Below are positions 21,304 to 32,949 of a stretch of DNA of 64,000 nt, one piece after another. The notes below the pieces were generated by a model that was given only the letters and a program-made list of their open reading frames with translations, was not told the DNA's origin and searched no databases. The DNA is from Lunularia cruciata (lineage: Eukaryota; Streptophyta; Marchantiopsida; Lunulariales; Lunulariaceae), in contig OX419760.1 in the NCBI GenBank assembly GCA_948567375.1, positions 35,898,001-35,962,000 of the forward strand. The letters are read 5' to 3'. The translations under genes were made by a program, and so were the position numbers. Numbering within the stretch: the stretch's first letter is position 1; every line of letters starts with the position of its first letter.

Positions 21304-21489
21304 TTGTGAGGTTGCCTTTCGGGATCGTTGCGCATTATTCTTCTTCCTTCCCTCGCTTCTTTGCTTCCTTATTGAGCCAATAAGGCCGCGAGGTGCCTTT
21401 ACTGGCGATCTTTGTTTTCCAAAGTGATTTCCACCTCCTCCTCGTCAATGTGCCTCTCCATGTTGTTCAAAGATCACCTGAACGAAGGC

Positions 21490-22504
21490 CGAGGGCCTCT
21501 AGGGAAACGAGTGCGTCAGTTGGTAGATATGTGCCCAATACGGCCACAATTGTAACAATGGTGTTTTTCTCCTTGAGTCCCTTCTCCTTGTGGGACTCCA
21601 TCTCTTTGTTCTTCTACCCGTCCCCGCTCCTCTTGAAGCGGTCATGCTCCTCGATCTCGGAATCAAAGGTTGCCCAATTCCATCGGTACTGGTCCACCCA
21701 TGTGTGACATTTCTGCCCAATAATGTTGAGGTGGAGCTACTCCTTCACCTCCACCTAATGCTCCTGCTATTCTTTGCGCACAAGCAATGGCTTCAAATAC
21801 CGTGCGAGGATTTTGCACCATGACTTCTTGGCGAATCCGCTCTTTCAATCCTCGTTTGAAATTGTCAAGAGCCTTTGCTAGACTCATGTTGGTAATTGTG
21901 ACTTTTAGATCCAGAAAAGCCTTCATATATTCTTGTACGCTATTATTCTGTCTCAATCCCCACAATCGGGTTCGAGCCATCTGCACAAAATCCACCAATT
22001 GGAAATTCTTCAATAGTCCTTCTTGCATTGTTGTCCATGTGACCTCCATTCTCTCTGCCAGCATGGATTGTTCCCAAGCATCATACCATGTGAGGGCTTT
22101 ATCGGTCAAGTACCCACATGCAAACACGCCTGCAGCATGCTTTGTGATCTCTATTGAGAACAATCGGAAATATCGATTCATTCTCGAGGTCCAGTTTTCC
22201 CCTACTCCCATCGAACGCTGCCCGTTGTAAGGTTCGATGTTGCAGGTCTTCTTCATCCGGAGTAGCAATGTGGCTTCATTGTGATAGGGTTCATAGGCAC
22301 GGATGCCTCTCCAAGTACTTCAGTCGTAGGTACTGGGTTTTGAGACGGCTCTTCTTCTTGCATGGCTTGACCATTCCTGAGGATCTGCACTTGACTTTGT
22401 AATGTCTCCATGGTCATCTTAATCTCTCGAAATTTATTCAACATCCCTTGCATTCCTTGCACCAACTCTTGCAATTGCATATCCATGGTTCCTACAACAC
22501 TCAA
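21490..22504 (-). pseudogene. Gypsy-C Gag with zinc knuckle
   Basis: A short N-terminal coiled-coil stretch (22504-22253) is followed after a frameshift by the Gag core (22268-21663): WTSRMNRYF, LTDKALTWYDAWEQ, KNFQLVDFVQMARTRLWGLRQ, SVQEYMKAFLDL and LKERIRQEV, matching plant retrotransposon Gag. The zinc knuckle at about 21560-21520 reads CYNCGRIGHISTN, and its last Cys codon has become TGA. Gag packages the RNA and forms the particle. Confidence 0.85.
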
Positions 22505-23076
22505 TTGTTAATGTCTACTTTGATACAAAGTCAATATAATCACTCTGGAAGGCGCACAAACTATCGGAACTACCATTGGGACCTCAGAAGCTATCACTCA
22601 TTGATAATACTCCTCACCAAAATTCCTAACCACAAAATCTCTAAACATCAATTTTGGCCTCACTACATAACGGATTTCTACTTGAGTGTTGAAAGGGAGA
22701 GGATTTGGGACATTCATATCCATGTTATCATAATAGAATGTAGATTGTGAAATCCCACTCTCTGTCATATATCACCACAGGTAGAATCACCGGGTTTGGT
22801 GAGTTCATCACTCTATCCATGAATTCTACGCCAAAGTGATAAACTAGCGATACCCTCATCTGCTCATGCTAGATATACATAACCTTGATGTGGAATGGGT
22901 TTGAGAATGGAAAGCTAGGTGGTGGAAATTGGCCTCCCGGTGCATCCATCCCATCCGCTCTCTAAAGTCCTTCCTAAGTCTAGCAACTACTCTATGTTCT
23001 CCACCTCAAATTACTCAATTTCAGTAGTTCGTGCTATTCCAAGAGGGGTGATCGACTCTCTTGGACTAAAACACTC

Positions 23077-23088
23077 GCTTTGATACCA
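23077..23088 (-). promoter_or_regulatory. Primer-binding site for initiator tRNA-Met (Gypsy-C)
   Basis: The - strand reads TGGTATCAAAGC one base after the 5' LTR end (23090), the complement of the initiator tRNA-Met 3' end with one change. Confidence 0.85.
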
Positions 23089-23089
23089 T

Positions 23090-23777
23090 TGTAATACTCC
23101 GAAGACAAGAGAAGAGAGAAAACACAGATTGCACACTCAAACAATCAATGCCCCAAGGGAGCACCTTCTCATTATTATATAGACAAAGAGGATCTCCGCC
23201 AAGGAAGCTCCACCATAGGATTAGGGACACAGATAGGTGACATGTCAGCAAGCTCTACGCTTGGATTACTTACTTGGATGGGTGACATGTCTGGTCTAGG
23301 TCCTATCTGGTTGGTCAAACAAGCTTTGACTAAAGGGAATCTTTTAGGGAATCTTCCTGTAGGAATCTCAGAATCACGTGAGTAAGGTACCATTGGAAAG
23401 CTCTCAACGAGAAAAAGTGGGGGGGAGGGAAGGCCCGCTCTTCCTTCACTAGGGGGGAATTTTCACATTTTCGAGGCTTAATTCATCCGTTTAGGCCTCC
23501 GAAATTGCCTTCAAAGATTTCAAGCATATTTCGATTCCTACTCTATTAGTAGAAGTCCACTTTTGGTGATATCTCTTTCTGATCTGTTTAGTCCATCATG
23601 TGTAACATCCTTCTAGATGTTACCAAACCAATTCTCACCTTTAAATCATATGTCTAGCTATTGGTTCTAAGGGTCTCAAGTCTATTTTGGTTTCTGCCCT
23701 ATTAGTAGAAGTACTCTTTTGGTGATACTTCTATCTGATCTATTTTGACCGTCATGTATAACATCATTCTAGATGTT
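23090..23777 (-). repeat. Gypsy-C 5' LTR, truncated at its outer end
   Basis: It starts TGTAATACTCCGAAG at 23090 and matches the 3' LTR until ATCATTCTAGATGTT at about 23777. The last approximately 50-70 bp, ending in GGTATTACA, are missing. It preserves the empty target site of CC element 1 at about 23285-23310. Confidence 0.85.
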
Positions 23778-24179
23778 TCCCACAACAACTAATCATACTG
23801 CTTTGACACATCAAACTTTGGTCCACCAAGCTTCAAGGTACCTATCTTGACTTTCTTATGCTCCACAAGTACTATTGAGGCTATTTTTGCCCTTAGAGAC
23901 TCCTCTTGAGTCCTTAAACCTTACACTTTAAACCTCCAATACTCAAGGGAGTGGATCATAAGACAGAAATTTTATAGCAATTTTTTCAAGTACTAAAAAT
24001 CTCCAACTAGTTGCATCAACATGTAGCCTTGAAGATAAGCTTTCTAACGCACTAAAAAAATCATTTATCTGAGTCTTGAGTTAAAAGTTATGAATTAAAA
24101 TTTATGGGTCAAAACCTTGGAGTGACATCAAAAACTCCCCCTTTTTTTATCACTTCAAAGAATCTTCAAGACTAGGAGA
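23778..24179. other. Unassigned sequence between Gypsy-C and the CSP41b relic
   Basis: The - strand has one open, protein-like stretch (about 23925-23784) with QEESLRAKIASIVLVEHKKV and LKLGGPKFDVS, followed by a TAG. I do not recognise the family. The rest is AT-rich and shows nothing clear. Confidence 0.4.
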
Positions 24180-24545
24180 GATTAGTGCATGATCAACTTC
24201 CTGGCAGCAGTAACCATTGTTAGAGCACAGCTAAAAACTAAGAGAGAAGTCACATAACCTATAGGGAGAAGTTGCATGACCTACAGGGAGAAGTAGCAAG
24301 ACTTGCAGTTGTCTCTATCAATCTGTCCAAGTCTTTCAGCGGTTTGCATTCCATTGACTTCTTGGGCGGTTCCTCAAGCTTGAATGGTCATATCAATGGA
24401 GCAGGTCAAACCTCTACTTTGAAGGGATAAGGAAGTTCACACTCTATGTTGTGGCTATAGCAGCAACTGGGGAGAAGAAGAATACAACAAAGAATATTCT
24501 GATTCTTGGAGGTACTCATTTTATTGGTCTCTTCCACACTAAGCT

Positions 24546-27500
24546 TGTGGTACCCACATTTTTTGTTTTTTATAGTTATTAGTGTTTAAGAGACGAAGTA
24601 AGCACGGAAAAGTTGAATTGCGGACAAAGAAGAGACGAAAGTAACTTCGGAGGAAAGCCGAAGAAGCTGACATCGGATCTGATGATGGAGGTACTCGGAA
24701 GAGGAGTACGCCGGAAGCAAGCCGAAGATCATCGTCTTCGGGTTGGAAAACACAGGAATGATGAGGACCGTTTAACAACCTCTGTACGTGGCAAGAAAGT
24801 ACATTTCAAGAAACGGCGGGGGTAGAAGAAGCATGTCTTGATAGTGACTAGTAGTGCACGCAGAAGAGAGAAATTCACAGACAAAATTGACTGAAGAATG
24901 ACTGTGATTTGGGGCAATATAAAATTGCAACTGCGCATGGGGAAGTTGAATTTGCTGAGTAAATTTCCAATTCCTTTGAGTAGTCATCCTATAGGAATGC
25001 GTGTCCGGAAGCCCGTCAAGAGTGAAATTTTCCGAAACCTGAGGGAGTTAGAGTGTCTGGTCCAGGAGAGGGGCTGATCTTTCATCAGCATAGAACGAGA
25101 GAACAAATCATGGCTAAGAAGGTGGCCAACGCGCTGGCAGTGAGAGGTTTTGCAATTCGACGAGTAGATGTAATAGCTAGGATCAAAGTCTTGGTTAGAC
25201 TTTGTATCACCTTTTTAGCATGGAACTGGAATTTCAATTTCCCGGGAGTGATGGCAGAGATTGCTGCCAGTAATTGTGAGGAGGGTCCTGAAGTGGAGGG
25301 GAAGAGAGGCAATCCGGCTCGATGGACTGAGTTGGATTGGAAGTTAGTCTTGGGGAAAGAAGCATGAGAGCCGAGAGGGATCACCTTCTATCGGAAGTGT
25401 GATGCTGCAGAGGAGACGGCAGAGATTTGCAAAATTTTTTTCGCTCCAAGAACGATGAATGGTTACAAGGTGGAGTCCTATCGGGACCTGATCCGAAGAA
25501 GCATCGTGGGAGCGATGATGGCCATGTTCAAGCCAGAGCGAACAACGTACGTAACCATGCAGCAGGCAGTCTTCTTCCATCAAATGTTTGCAGGAGTACC
25601 CATGAATTGGGCAAAGTGTTTCCATCACCGAACAAGGCAGATGGTAGTGAATTGGCAAATGGGCTCACCACCGCATTATTTTGCACCATTTGCAGCACAT
25701 TTCTACTTTGGCCTAAACTTGCTCTTTGAAGACAAGCGGCATCGTATGGTCTCCCACATGCACCCTAATTTGAGACAAGAAGCCGACGAAGAGGAGCGCC
25801 AGTATATGCTTCATCTGCGGGTGAATGACAAGTACTTTGCAAAATAGGACAGTGGAAGATCGAAGATGTTGCCAGTCCGAAGACGAAGAAGCAAAGTAAA
25901 ATCAAAGAAGCTAAACCATCGCCCATCCAATGCAAGACTCGGAGGCTGATGTTGAAGACTACTAACGTCGTGAGAAGGGCATCATCGGGATCGGAGTCGG
26001 ATGAAGAAATTGAGTCGCAAGAAGAGGACTCAGAAGAAGAAGAGCTCACGTTGAAGAGTGAGGAGTCGGGTAGCGAAAGTGAGGGAGAGCCCAAAGTCCA
26101 GCAATCGGTGGTGGTAAGTGAGGCTGGCGAGGCAATGATGAAGAACAAGCCAAAATCCAAAGCAAAGAAGCAATATTCCGCGGGGCCGAGTTCAAGAGGC
26201 CAAGACAAAGATAGTGCCAACACTATGAAGATACGAAGATCGCGACTTCGGATGAAGGAGCCGATGACGCAGGAGAAGACTCCTGACAAAGGTGGCAATG
26301 ATGAAGAAGAAACCTTCGGCGGGATAGCATATTTGACGAGGGTGGTCACACCTTTGCTCAAGCTATTGAAAGAACATCGTATGGGAATTGCCCAAGATCA
26401 AGTAAAAGGGATGAATGAGCTGCAGGTGGTGAAGCATCTGTTGAAGGAAGTGCAGGAGCATCAAATCGGAAGAAGTGCGGAGATTGAAGATCTTCGGAGG
26501 GAGGACGACTCGAGGAAGAAAATGTTGAGCGTGCTACAAAGTTACATTGCGCAGAGAAAGAGAAAGAATTGCAAAAGCAAGCCAGAGAGTTGAAGAAGCA
26601 GGCGATGTGGCTCAGCAAGATGCAAGAGGAAGTGAGTAATGTGTGTGTCGAGAATGTTCATCTGAAGGCGATGACCATCGTGATGGAGCAGGAGCTAGAC
26701 AGCTTGAAGAAGAGTGCCGCAGCAAAAGATCAAGCATGGCAGAGAGAATTGGCGTCCAGGCAAGAAGAAGAAGAGTGTTTACAAGAACTTGTCAAGAGTG
26801 CAAAGTAGCAAAAAATGCAGTATGACGAGGAGAAGAAGATGCTCGCTGCAGAATACAAAGACGAGTTTCAGATGTATCGGGAGGAATTGAAGGTGGAACG
26901 TTCTCAAGGATACGCATCGGAATCAGTAGGGGACACTGCGGGGAAATTACAAGCAATCTTAAGCACAGAGGCTGAAGGAAGATTGGAAGAAGCTCGTCTG
27001 CATGAATTGAAGTCACTTGTGCAGGAGACTCAGAAGCGAAGAGCCAAGGATGTAAACATAAATACCTTGCTAATTCGGTTGAGAGAATGCGTAGATAAAA
27101 AAATGTTGGAGGTAGAAAATAATGTTAGTCTTAGGCTAGATTTAGTCAATTCAGAGTTAGAGAAAATTTGGAATAGTGTGACAGTGGAGAAGAAACCCGA
27201 TGTTGCAAATGTAGAAACTCAAGTGACATCGGACTTGAGAATTGACACTTTAGAGAAGAGTGTGTCAGGAAATAAGAGTGTAGAAGGAGTAACCCGGAGT
27301 TCAATTACAGATTGTAGTGAAGAAGTTGTAGAATTAGTAAAGAAATTAGTAGAATCAGTCATACCCGAAGAATGTGAGATAGCAAGAAGATCATCGGGTT
27401 TGAAAGCTGATGATGAGGTAGACATCGGATCGGGATAGAAGTCAATTTTGAGATAGGAAAGGGCAGATATGAAAAGATAGATTGTCCCTTGGGATCTATA

Positions 27501-28223
27501 GGTAGGAAGAGATGTTAGGAAGCGGTGCTAGGTAGGCAAACTGCCATTTGCTACAGTATTTAAGTGAAGCATTTGTAGTACAATATTATTCAGTATTAAA
27601 ATTTCTGAAGATAGATAAAGCGAAGTGTTGTTTTCAGCACTCGTTGCTTAAGCTTAATTCCGATTGTCAATTTCATGTTTGTGTTTGTGAGTGTGTGGAG
27701 AATTCCAAAGAGCAAGTCAATGTGTTTGTGGATGTTGGAATCTACAGCCTTGATCTTCATTCTATGTGTTTGATCCTGAGTGAAGTGCATCGGAGCAATG
27801 CCTTGACAGATCTGAGAGGAATTGTAGTGTTGTTAGTATTCTGCATTGGTGAGTGCAGCACAAAGTTGATGTGAAGCAATTTTGATTGAGGAAGTTGTGC
27901 CTTCAGTGGAGGGGTGGAACACAATTCTGAGGTAAAATTGGTCTTCACAGTGAAGTGCCGTCTTTGGGAGAATCTGAATCATCACAATCAAGAGTTGTTT
28001 GGACAGAATTTACTATGATGTGATTATGTGTGTGTATTCGTGACAAGTTGTCAAGATTGTGAGCTTGTTACTCTCTTCTGGGTGTAGTTTCTACCTGAGA
28101 GATTAAAGAAGCCATCAAGAAGAACTGCAATTGTGATTTTTGACCAATTCTGGATAGTATCTCTGCGGGAACAAACTTTACTTACCCAATTACTGCAAAA
28201 GTGATATTTGCCGGGTTGTCACA
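24546..28223 (+). mobile_element. CC element 3: 3.68-kb TGTG...CACA element inside the CSP41b relic
   Basis: It starts TGTGGTACCCACATTTTTTG and ends GCCGGGTTGTCACA. The target duplication AAGCT is perfect (24541-24545 and 28224-28228). Excising the element restores the CSP41b segment FHTKLLVKEG without a missing codon, an independent proof of the ends. As in element 2, there is no pol gene, no internal LTR pair and no primer-binding site. A TATA-like GTATTTAAG lies at 27556-27564, about 660 bp from the 3' end. Confidence 0.92.
25053..27438 (+). pseudogene. CC-element protein, broken into five open stretches
   Basis: The same architecture as in CC element 2 is readable. The N-terminal helical domain (25053-25847, one TGA at 25365) has FLAWNWNFNF, NGYKVESYRDLIRR, KPERTTYV, FAGVPMNWAKCFHHRTRQMV and PPHYF. 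An acidic Ser/Glu-rich linker with basic clusters (25949-26330) is followed by a long coiled coil (about 26370-27200, with a frameshift near 26570 and a TAG at 26806), then the C-terminal block ending EVDIGSG (stop 27436). Over 40% of residues in the coiled coil are charged. Protein-level similarity to element 2 is clear while the DNA has diverged, which suggests past selection on the protein. Function unknown. Confidence 0.75.
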
Positions 28224-29040
28224 AAGCTTCTAGTAAAAGAGGGCCAACAAGTGACATTGTTCACCAAAGGAAAGGCTACAATTACTTCACAATTGCCGAG
28301 AGATAAATGAGGTAATATGTTGCTTACATACATTGTTTACTCTTCACAAGTGAAGCACATCAAAGGAGATCATCAAGATTTTGAGTCATTGAAGTCAACA
28401 ATTTCTGGCAAGTGGCAACATTGTCTATGATATCAATGGAAGAGAAGGAGCAGAAGCTAGAGAAATCTTAGATGCTTTACCAGACCTTGACCAATACATC
28501 TTTTGCTTGTGTGTACTTGAAATCTGATCTACTTCCACACACACATAGATATATGCAAAAGACCCCAAGAGCAAGCACAAGGGTAATTGGACACAAAAGC
28601 ACTTCTAGAAAGCATGGGTGTGAAATGGACTTCCATTAGACCAATGTGCATTTATGGCCTCCCACAATTATAACCCTATAGAAGAGTGGTTCTTCCATCA
28701 TCTAAAAGTAGGCAAACCCATCCCTATTCCCAATTCAGGACTTCAAATTATCCAGCTTGGTCACATAAAGGATCTTGCTATTATATTCATGAAGGTTCTA
28801 GGAAGTGAAAAAGTCTTTGGTCAAGTTTACAACATCAGTGGATCTACATATGTTACTTACGATAGTATTGCCAAGGCTGGTAGATTCCTCAAACCCGATC
28901 TCATCCACTTCAAGCCCAAGGAATGTGACTTCAGCAAGAAGAAGGCTTTCCCCCTCAGTGATCAACAATTCTTTGGTTTCCTCCAGCAGATTATCTTCAA
29001 AGGCATTTTGTTGAGTATATGATCTATGTCCATTATCATC

Positions 29041-30873
29041 AAGCTTTCCATGCAAAGTACAACTCAAGATGTGTATATCTTGTTACATGGAGATCTACAA
29101 GCACAAATAGAAACATAATTTTCAATCAAAGGAAAAGCAAGAAGCAAAGCTTTGGAACTAATCTCTTCATAAGAGAGAATATTCAAGCACAAGTGGATCA
29201 ATGAAAATATTGGTACCGGTATAAGAGTGCATATGCTCATTAAGATTTTACCTAATATACAAGGATTTCCATACTAGCTTTAATTTACAATACATGAGGA
29301 TTATTATACAAGCTAGGACTAGCAAGAGATTATAAATTAGCTATAGATATAACTAAATATCATAAGGCCTTGAGTCCACTATTTTAATGGATACATGAAG
29401 GAAAGAATTACCATGTTATAAGAACTTTTCAACTAAAAAAGAGGCCACTAAAACTTATGCTCTTGAAAAAACTGATGGTGTTATAGTCTCATGTTATATG
29501 ATGCCATACCCTCACAAGACTATATAGAGAGTTATTTATAATCTACATCACTCATTTGAGAGATGTGAATATACTTTGCATAACTTGAGTAGAGAAATGT
29601 GAAACATAGTATTATCACATGTATAAGTGGGTAAGTATGTACAAAATTTGACTCTCTAGGTACCTAGTATCTTGTCAAAAAGAGTAGACCATAAGACCAC
29701 ATGTATGTTCTTCAATGGGAGAGTAAATCAGGTAATAGGAAAAGAATTTGAATTAAATTTGTGATGCTCTTGACAACTAGTCTATAGAGCCCTTGACTCA
29801 CCATGCAAAAAGTAAAAGCTAAGATTATGGTGAACTCTACTATACCAGTCAATTTCAAAATATGCATTGAGTGCTTTATAGATTTCACTTGATCATTATT
29901 ATATGGACTTTTTATCATACCATCTGAGGATAGTATATACAAGATATGAACACCATAAATCATGTTATTGAAACTCAATTATATAATATGAACAAGACAT
30001 TTTCTTCGGAATCCATTCGGTACTTACAAAAATTATCTCAGAATACGTGTCCATCTTGGGTTACAAATAAATGAGCAAAAGAGTAAGTATTCAGAATATG
30101 AGATTATAACCACGAATTGATATATGCATGTGACAGATAAATATACAATAATTCCTGATGTACCAACTTGATTGTCTTATCTTAGGTGCACCAATTTCTG
30201 AGTGGGGGTTTCAATAATCGATTCTACGGAGTTTTACGGAAACAAGCCATTCTTGTAAAATTGTGTGGTAGTGTTCATAAACAAACGCTATTGTCAAACT
30301 TTAGAGTTAAACTCTTTTTGGGTTTAAATTTTGGATAAAAATAATTTTCTTCAGTTTTGTTATTTCGGCATCCATAAAAGATTTTTACGAAATATCTACT
30401 AGAGGTCCAATAGATTGTTACAATGTGTGGGAGGGGAATACTTGATTTTTATTAAAATGTCTCCCATTATCCTGTAAAATTTTAAAGGTCATTGGAAAGG
30501 TGACCCATAAACGTTTACAGGTAATGGATTGTTCCGTATACAACAAAAAAATCAACCCAAATCTACACTCGACTGAATATAAATAAAACTCTAAAATTTG
30601 ACAAGTACTTAACTGGAGCATCGTGTCTCCTTGAAATTTCAAAATGGTATCCCCCATTAATTTCTACCCCATAACCGGAAATGATTTAAAGGTCATGAAA
30701 ATCATGATCCATAAAAGTATACGGGTTATTATGGCGACTCCATACAAGTCTATGGCAGCATTCGTTGAAGTTTTCTCTTGTCTCCATGTATAAGTAGTAT
30801 CTGTTTCCTACTTGTCGGGCACAGATTTCAGATCGGTTTTGCAGATGAGCCATTGAATATACCTCAGAGTATT
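29041..30873. other. Unassigned AT-rich sequence with a faint internal direct repeat
   Basis: No supported gene. Two segments, about 30450-30520 and 30645-30735, share the order CCCATTA...TTTAAAGGTCAT...CATAAA.GT.TAC.GG.TAT, a decayed direct repeat with about 195 bp period. An ORF on either strand shows no family resemblance. Confidence 0.4.
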
Positions 30874-30979
30874 CTCGGAAATCCAGATTGTAATACTAAT
30901 CTTTCTTGTGTTCCATGTGATCGAAAAGGCTATCACATGAAACACAAGAAGCATTAGTATTATGATCTGGATTCCCGAG
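30874..30979. ncRNA. Long near-perfect hairpin, miRNA-precursor-like or small MITE
   Basis: Two 48-nt arms (30874-30921 and 30932-30979) are inverted copies with 42 of 48 positions matching and a 10-nt loop CGAAAAGGCT. On the + strand three of the six differences become G-U wobbles. Arms keep equal length with no bulge. The core begins ATCCAGAT and runs through CTTGTGTT. It stands alone in low-copy DNA. Whether it is transcribed cannot be seen. Confidence 0.45.
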
Positions 30980-32228
30980 AGATTCCGCCTTCACGAGATT
31001 AGGTGACTTTAATTGACGTTTTCATTATCTATAAATTATTTTATAAAACCTAAAGGAAATAAATAATGAATGGTTTTTATTATCTATAATGCACGTATCC
31101 CCTCCACACATCCACAAAACCTTGACAAACGCACTCGTCAAAGACATCTACTGCGCTTTACGGGAACATTTTACCGGTTACCGAACCTCCAGTGTATGCG
31201 AGAAGTTTCTCAAAATTAGGACATAAATAAATGCAGGAACCTCCATCGCTTTTACCCAAGTGTAGACGGGACTTACCTGTAGAAAGAGGCAAGCAGCACA
31301 ACACGGCGAAGGGCCCACCCGGTTGCTCATTCGTACTTTAAAGTGGAACAACGGACGGTTGTGGTAAGGTAAGCAAGTTGTTGGTCATAGCCGCACCTAG
31401 GAGTGGATTTTAAGTGAACGACGGGAATCTGTATTCACCCAATAAGATTTGCGATCAAATTCAACAGTCTCCAGATTTTGCCTTGCTTTTCATTTGCATT
31501 CCGCTGCATGACATCTTATGTCCAGGATATCAATATCACACGACAGATTTGCGACAGTTGCCTAAATCTACATTGGTGCCTGCATGTCAACAAAATGTGC
31601 TGTTTCGTCTGGGTCTCTCTCGGTACCCTCGTTAAAGAGGATCGAAGGGTCGACGATGATCTAGCGAGCCATACCCTACACTCATGGGCAGGCTTTTATG
31701 GCAAAATCTCACGAACTTACACGTTCTACCAAACCTCCCAACCGAGGAGCGCACCGCATATCTTGACTAGTTAGTGAGAAAGTAACTGGAGAGGTCCCCT
31801 CGCGATCCATGAACGGACACCCATTAGGAGCCGAATATCATTCAAGGAGGAGATTGTAGAATGAATTTTTGGCAACAAGGAGACTGCTTTTACATAGCTT
31901 TGCGATTTTTTTCCCGTGCGTATCCGATTGTGTAAAAAAATTGTCTGTAAAGCAAGGTTCTTGCCAGTTATATGGAGAGGAACGCACTACTGTAGAGTGA
32001 TGTCCTGTAGTTTTGCGAGCAGGACTGTCAGGTACTAAGTTCTTGTCAGTCAGCGAATCTGTTCTGCATGAATGGTCCTACAAGTCCTCGACAGCGTAGC
32101 ACAAATCTCATGTGATGTGACGCAGGTTCGGTCTCTGTACTCGTGCTTAGTCGAATATTGCAGCTCACACATATCCTAGTGAACGGGACGCGAGCAATAT
32201 CCATGTATGAAACCGATGAATATAGGAA

Positions 32229-32273
32229 GAAGGCGACGGCGTAGGAAAAACGAAGGATGGCAAGACCCCATCA
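32229..32273 (+). repeat. Dispersed short repeat, copy 1
   Basis: GAAGGCGAC.GCGTAG.AAAAACGAAGGATGG.AAGACCCCATCA is shared with 36703-36759, and in inverse orientation with 32901-32949. Confidence 0.55.
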
Positions 32274-32900
32274 TGAATATGGAGTAGTGGGATTTTGCAG
32301 TTGCGATGATTTCGTGCTTTGTACAGGATGTTTGTCTTTTATTGACTGGACAGTGATGTTACGATTCTGTTGCTCCGTATAGCCTTGGCTTATCTGTCTC
32401 TGCCTGCCACATTTTATCATGTCCAATGATTGTCAGGTTGCACTATGCTTCCCTTGAGTTGTAACCAGGTGTAAATCGTGGTAAGCATCTAAAATCGCAT
32501 TAAGTACCTCTTCTGCCAAGATTCTTCCATATCATGATGTGTATAATTTCATCAGCCTGAGCAGGTGGGCGGTCACTTCAATCAGCTTAGGATAGCCTCG
32601 TATAGGTAAATCACTTCACCAGAAATTTCGACGTCATGCATGCAATCTCTAATATTAGGAGGTCAATTAACGTCTTCAAAACTCCCACGGTCTGGACAGA
32701 GGATAGCTGTTCGATCAAGTGAATCGAAAGGAGAGATATCCAAACTTAGCATCGAGACTTGGCGCAGTCAGAGACACGTAACAACGTACAATATCTTATA
32801 CCGGTTCTACTGGAGTTTAGCCCTATTTTTCTTTTTATATTTCTTTTTATTCTCGTCCTGCTTAATAGGGTTTTCTTATCCCGGCCTATCGCTTTTCTTT

Positions 32901-32949
32901 GTACGGCTTGATGGGGTTTTTTCATCTTTCAATTTTCCTACGTGGTCGC
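32901..32949 (-). repeat. Dispersed short repeat, copy 2 (inverted)
   Basis: GTACGGCTTGATGGGG followed by a diverged middle and CCTACGTGGTCGC is the reverse complement of the 36.7-kb copy. A weaker piece (GCTTGATGGGGTCTTCCCA) is at 35269-35287. Confidence 0.5.

Larger units (their letters stand above)
11563..23777 (-). mobile_element. Gypsy-C: nearly complete chromovirus, split by two CC-element insertions
   Basis: LTRs flank gag, protease, RT, RNase H, integrase and chromodomain on the - strand. The 3' LTR is at 11563-14192 (interrupted), the 5' LTR at 23090-23777. Without the two insertions the element is about 6.55 kb. The 5' LTR lacks about 50-70 bp at its outer end, where unrelated DNA starts at 23778, so a target duplication cannot be confirmed (left flank CCAAG). 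Open stretches are long compared with Gypsy-M, so this copy is younger. CC element 1 lies in the 3' LTR and CC element 2 in the integrase, so both are younger still. Confidence 0.92.
24180..29040 (+). pseudogene. CSP41B: CSP41b-like plastid NAD(P)-epimerase-fold RNA-binding protein pseudogene, split by CC element 3
   Basis: The first part (about 24200-24545) reads a transit-peptide-like stretch, then VVAIAATGEKKNTTKNILILGGTHFIGLF, the Rossmann Gly-x2-Gly-x2 nucleotide-binding turn at the start of CSP41b (long motif at 24457-24540). The second part (28224-29022) continues without loss as KLLVKEGQQVTLFTKGKATIT, then VKHIKGDHQDFESLKS, DINGREGAEAREILDALP, VYLKSDLLPH, IRPMCIYGL, NYNPIEEWFFHHLKVGKPIP, QLGHIKDLA, VYNISGSTYVTYDS and KKKAFPLSDQQFF. 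CSP41b stabilises plastid transcripts in land plants. No introns interrupt the match, so a processed (reverse-transcribed) copy is likely. Stops, frameshifts and loss of the C-terminus show it is dead. Confidence 0.88.

Noticed and set aside
24546-28223. Ordinary LTR retrotransposon with two LTRs
   Set aside because: The first several hundred bases do not recur at the 3' end; no primer-binding site, polypurine tract or pol domain inside.
28798-29067. 89-codon ORF on the - strand
   Set aside because: Antisense of the CSP41b relic, which matches a known family on the + strand.
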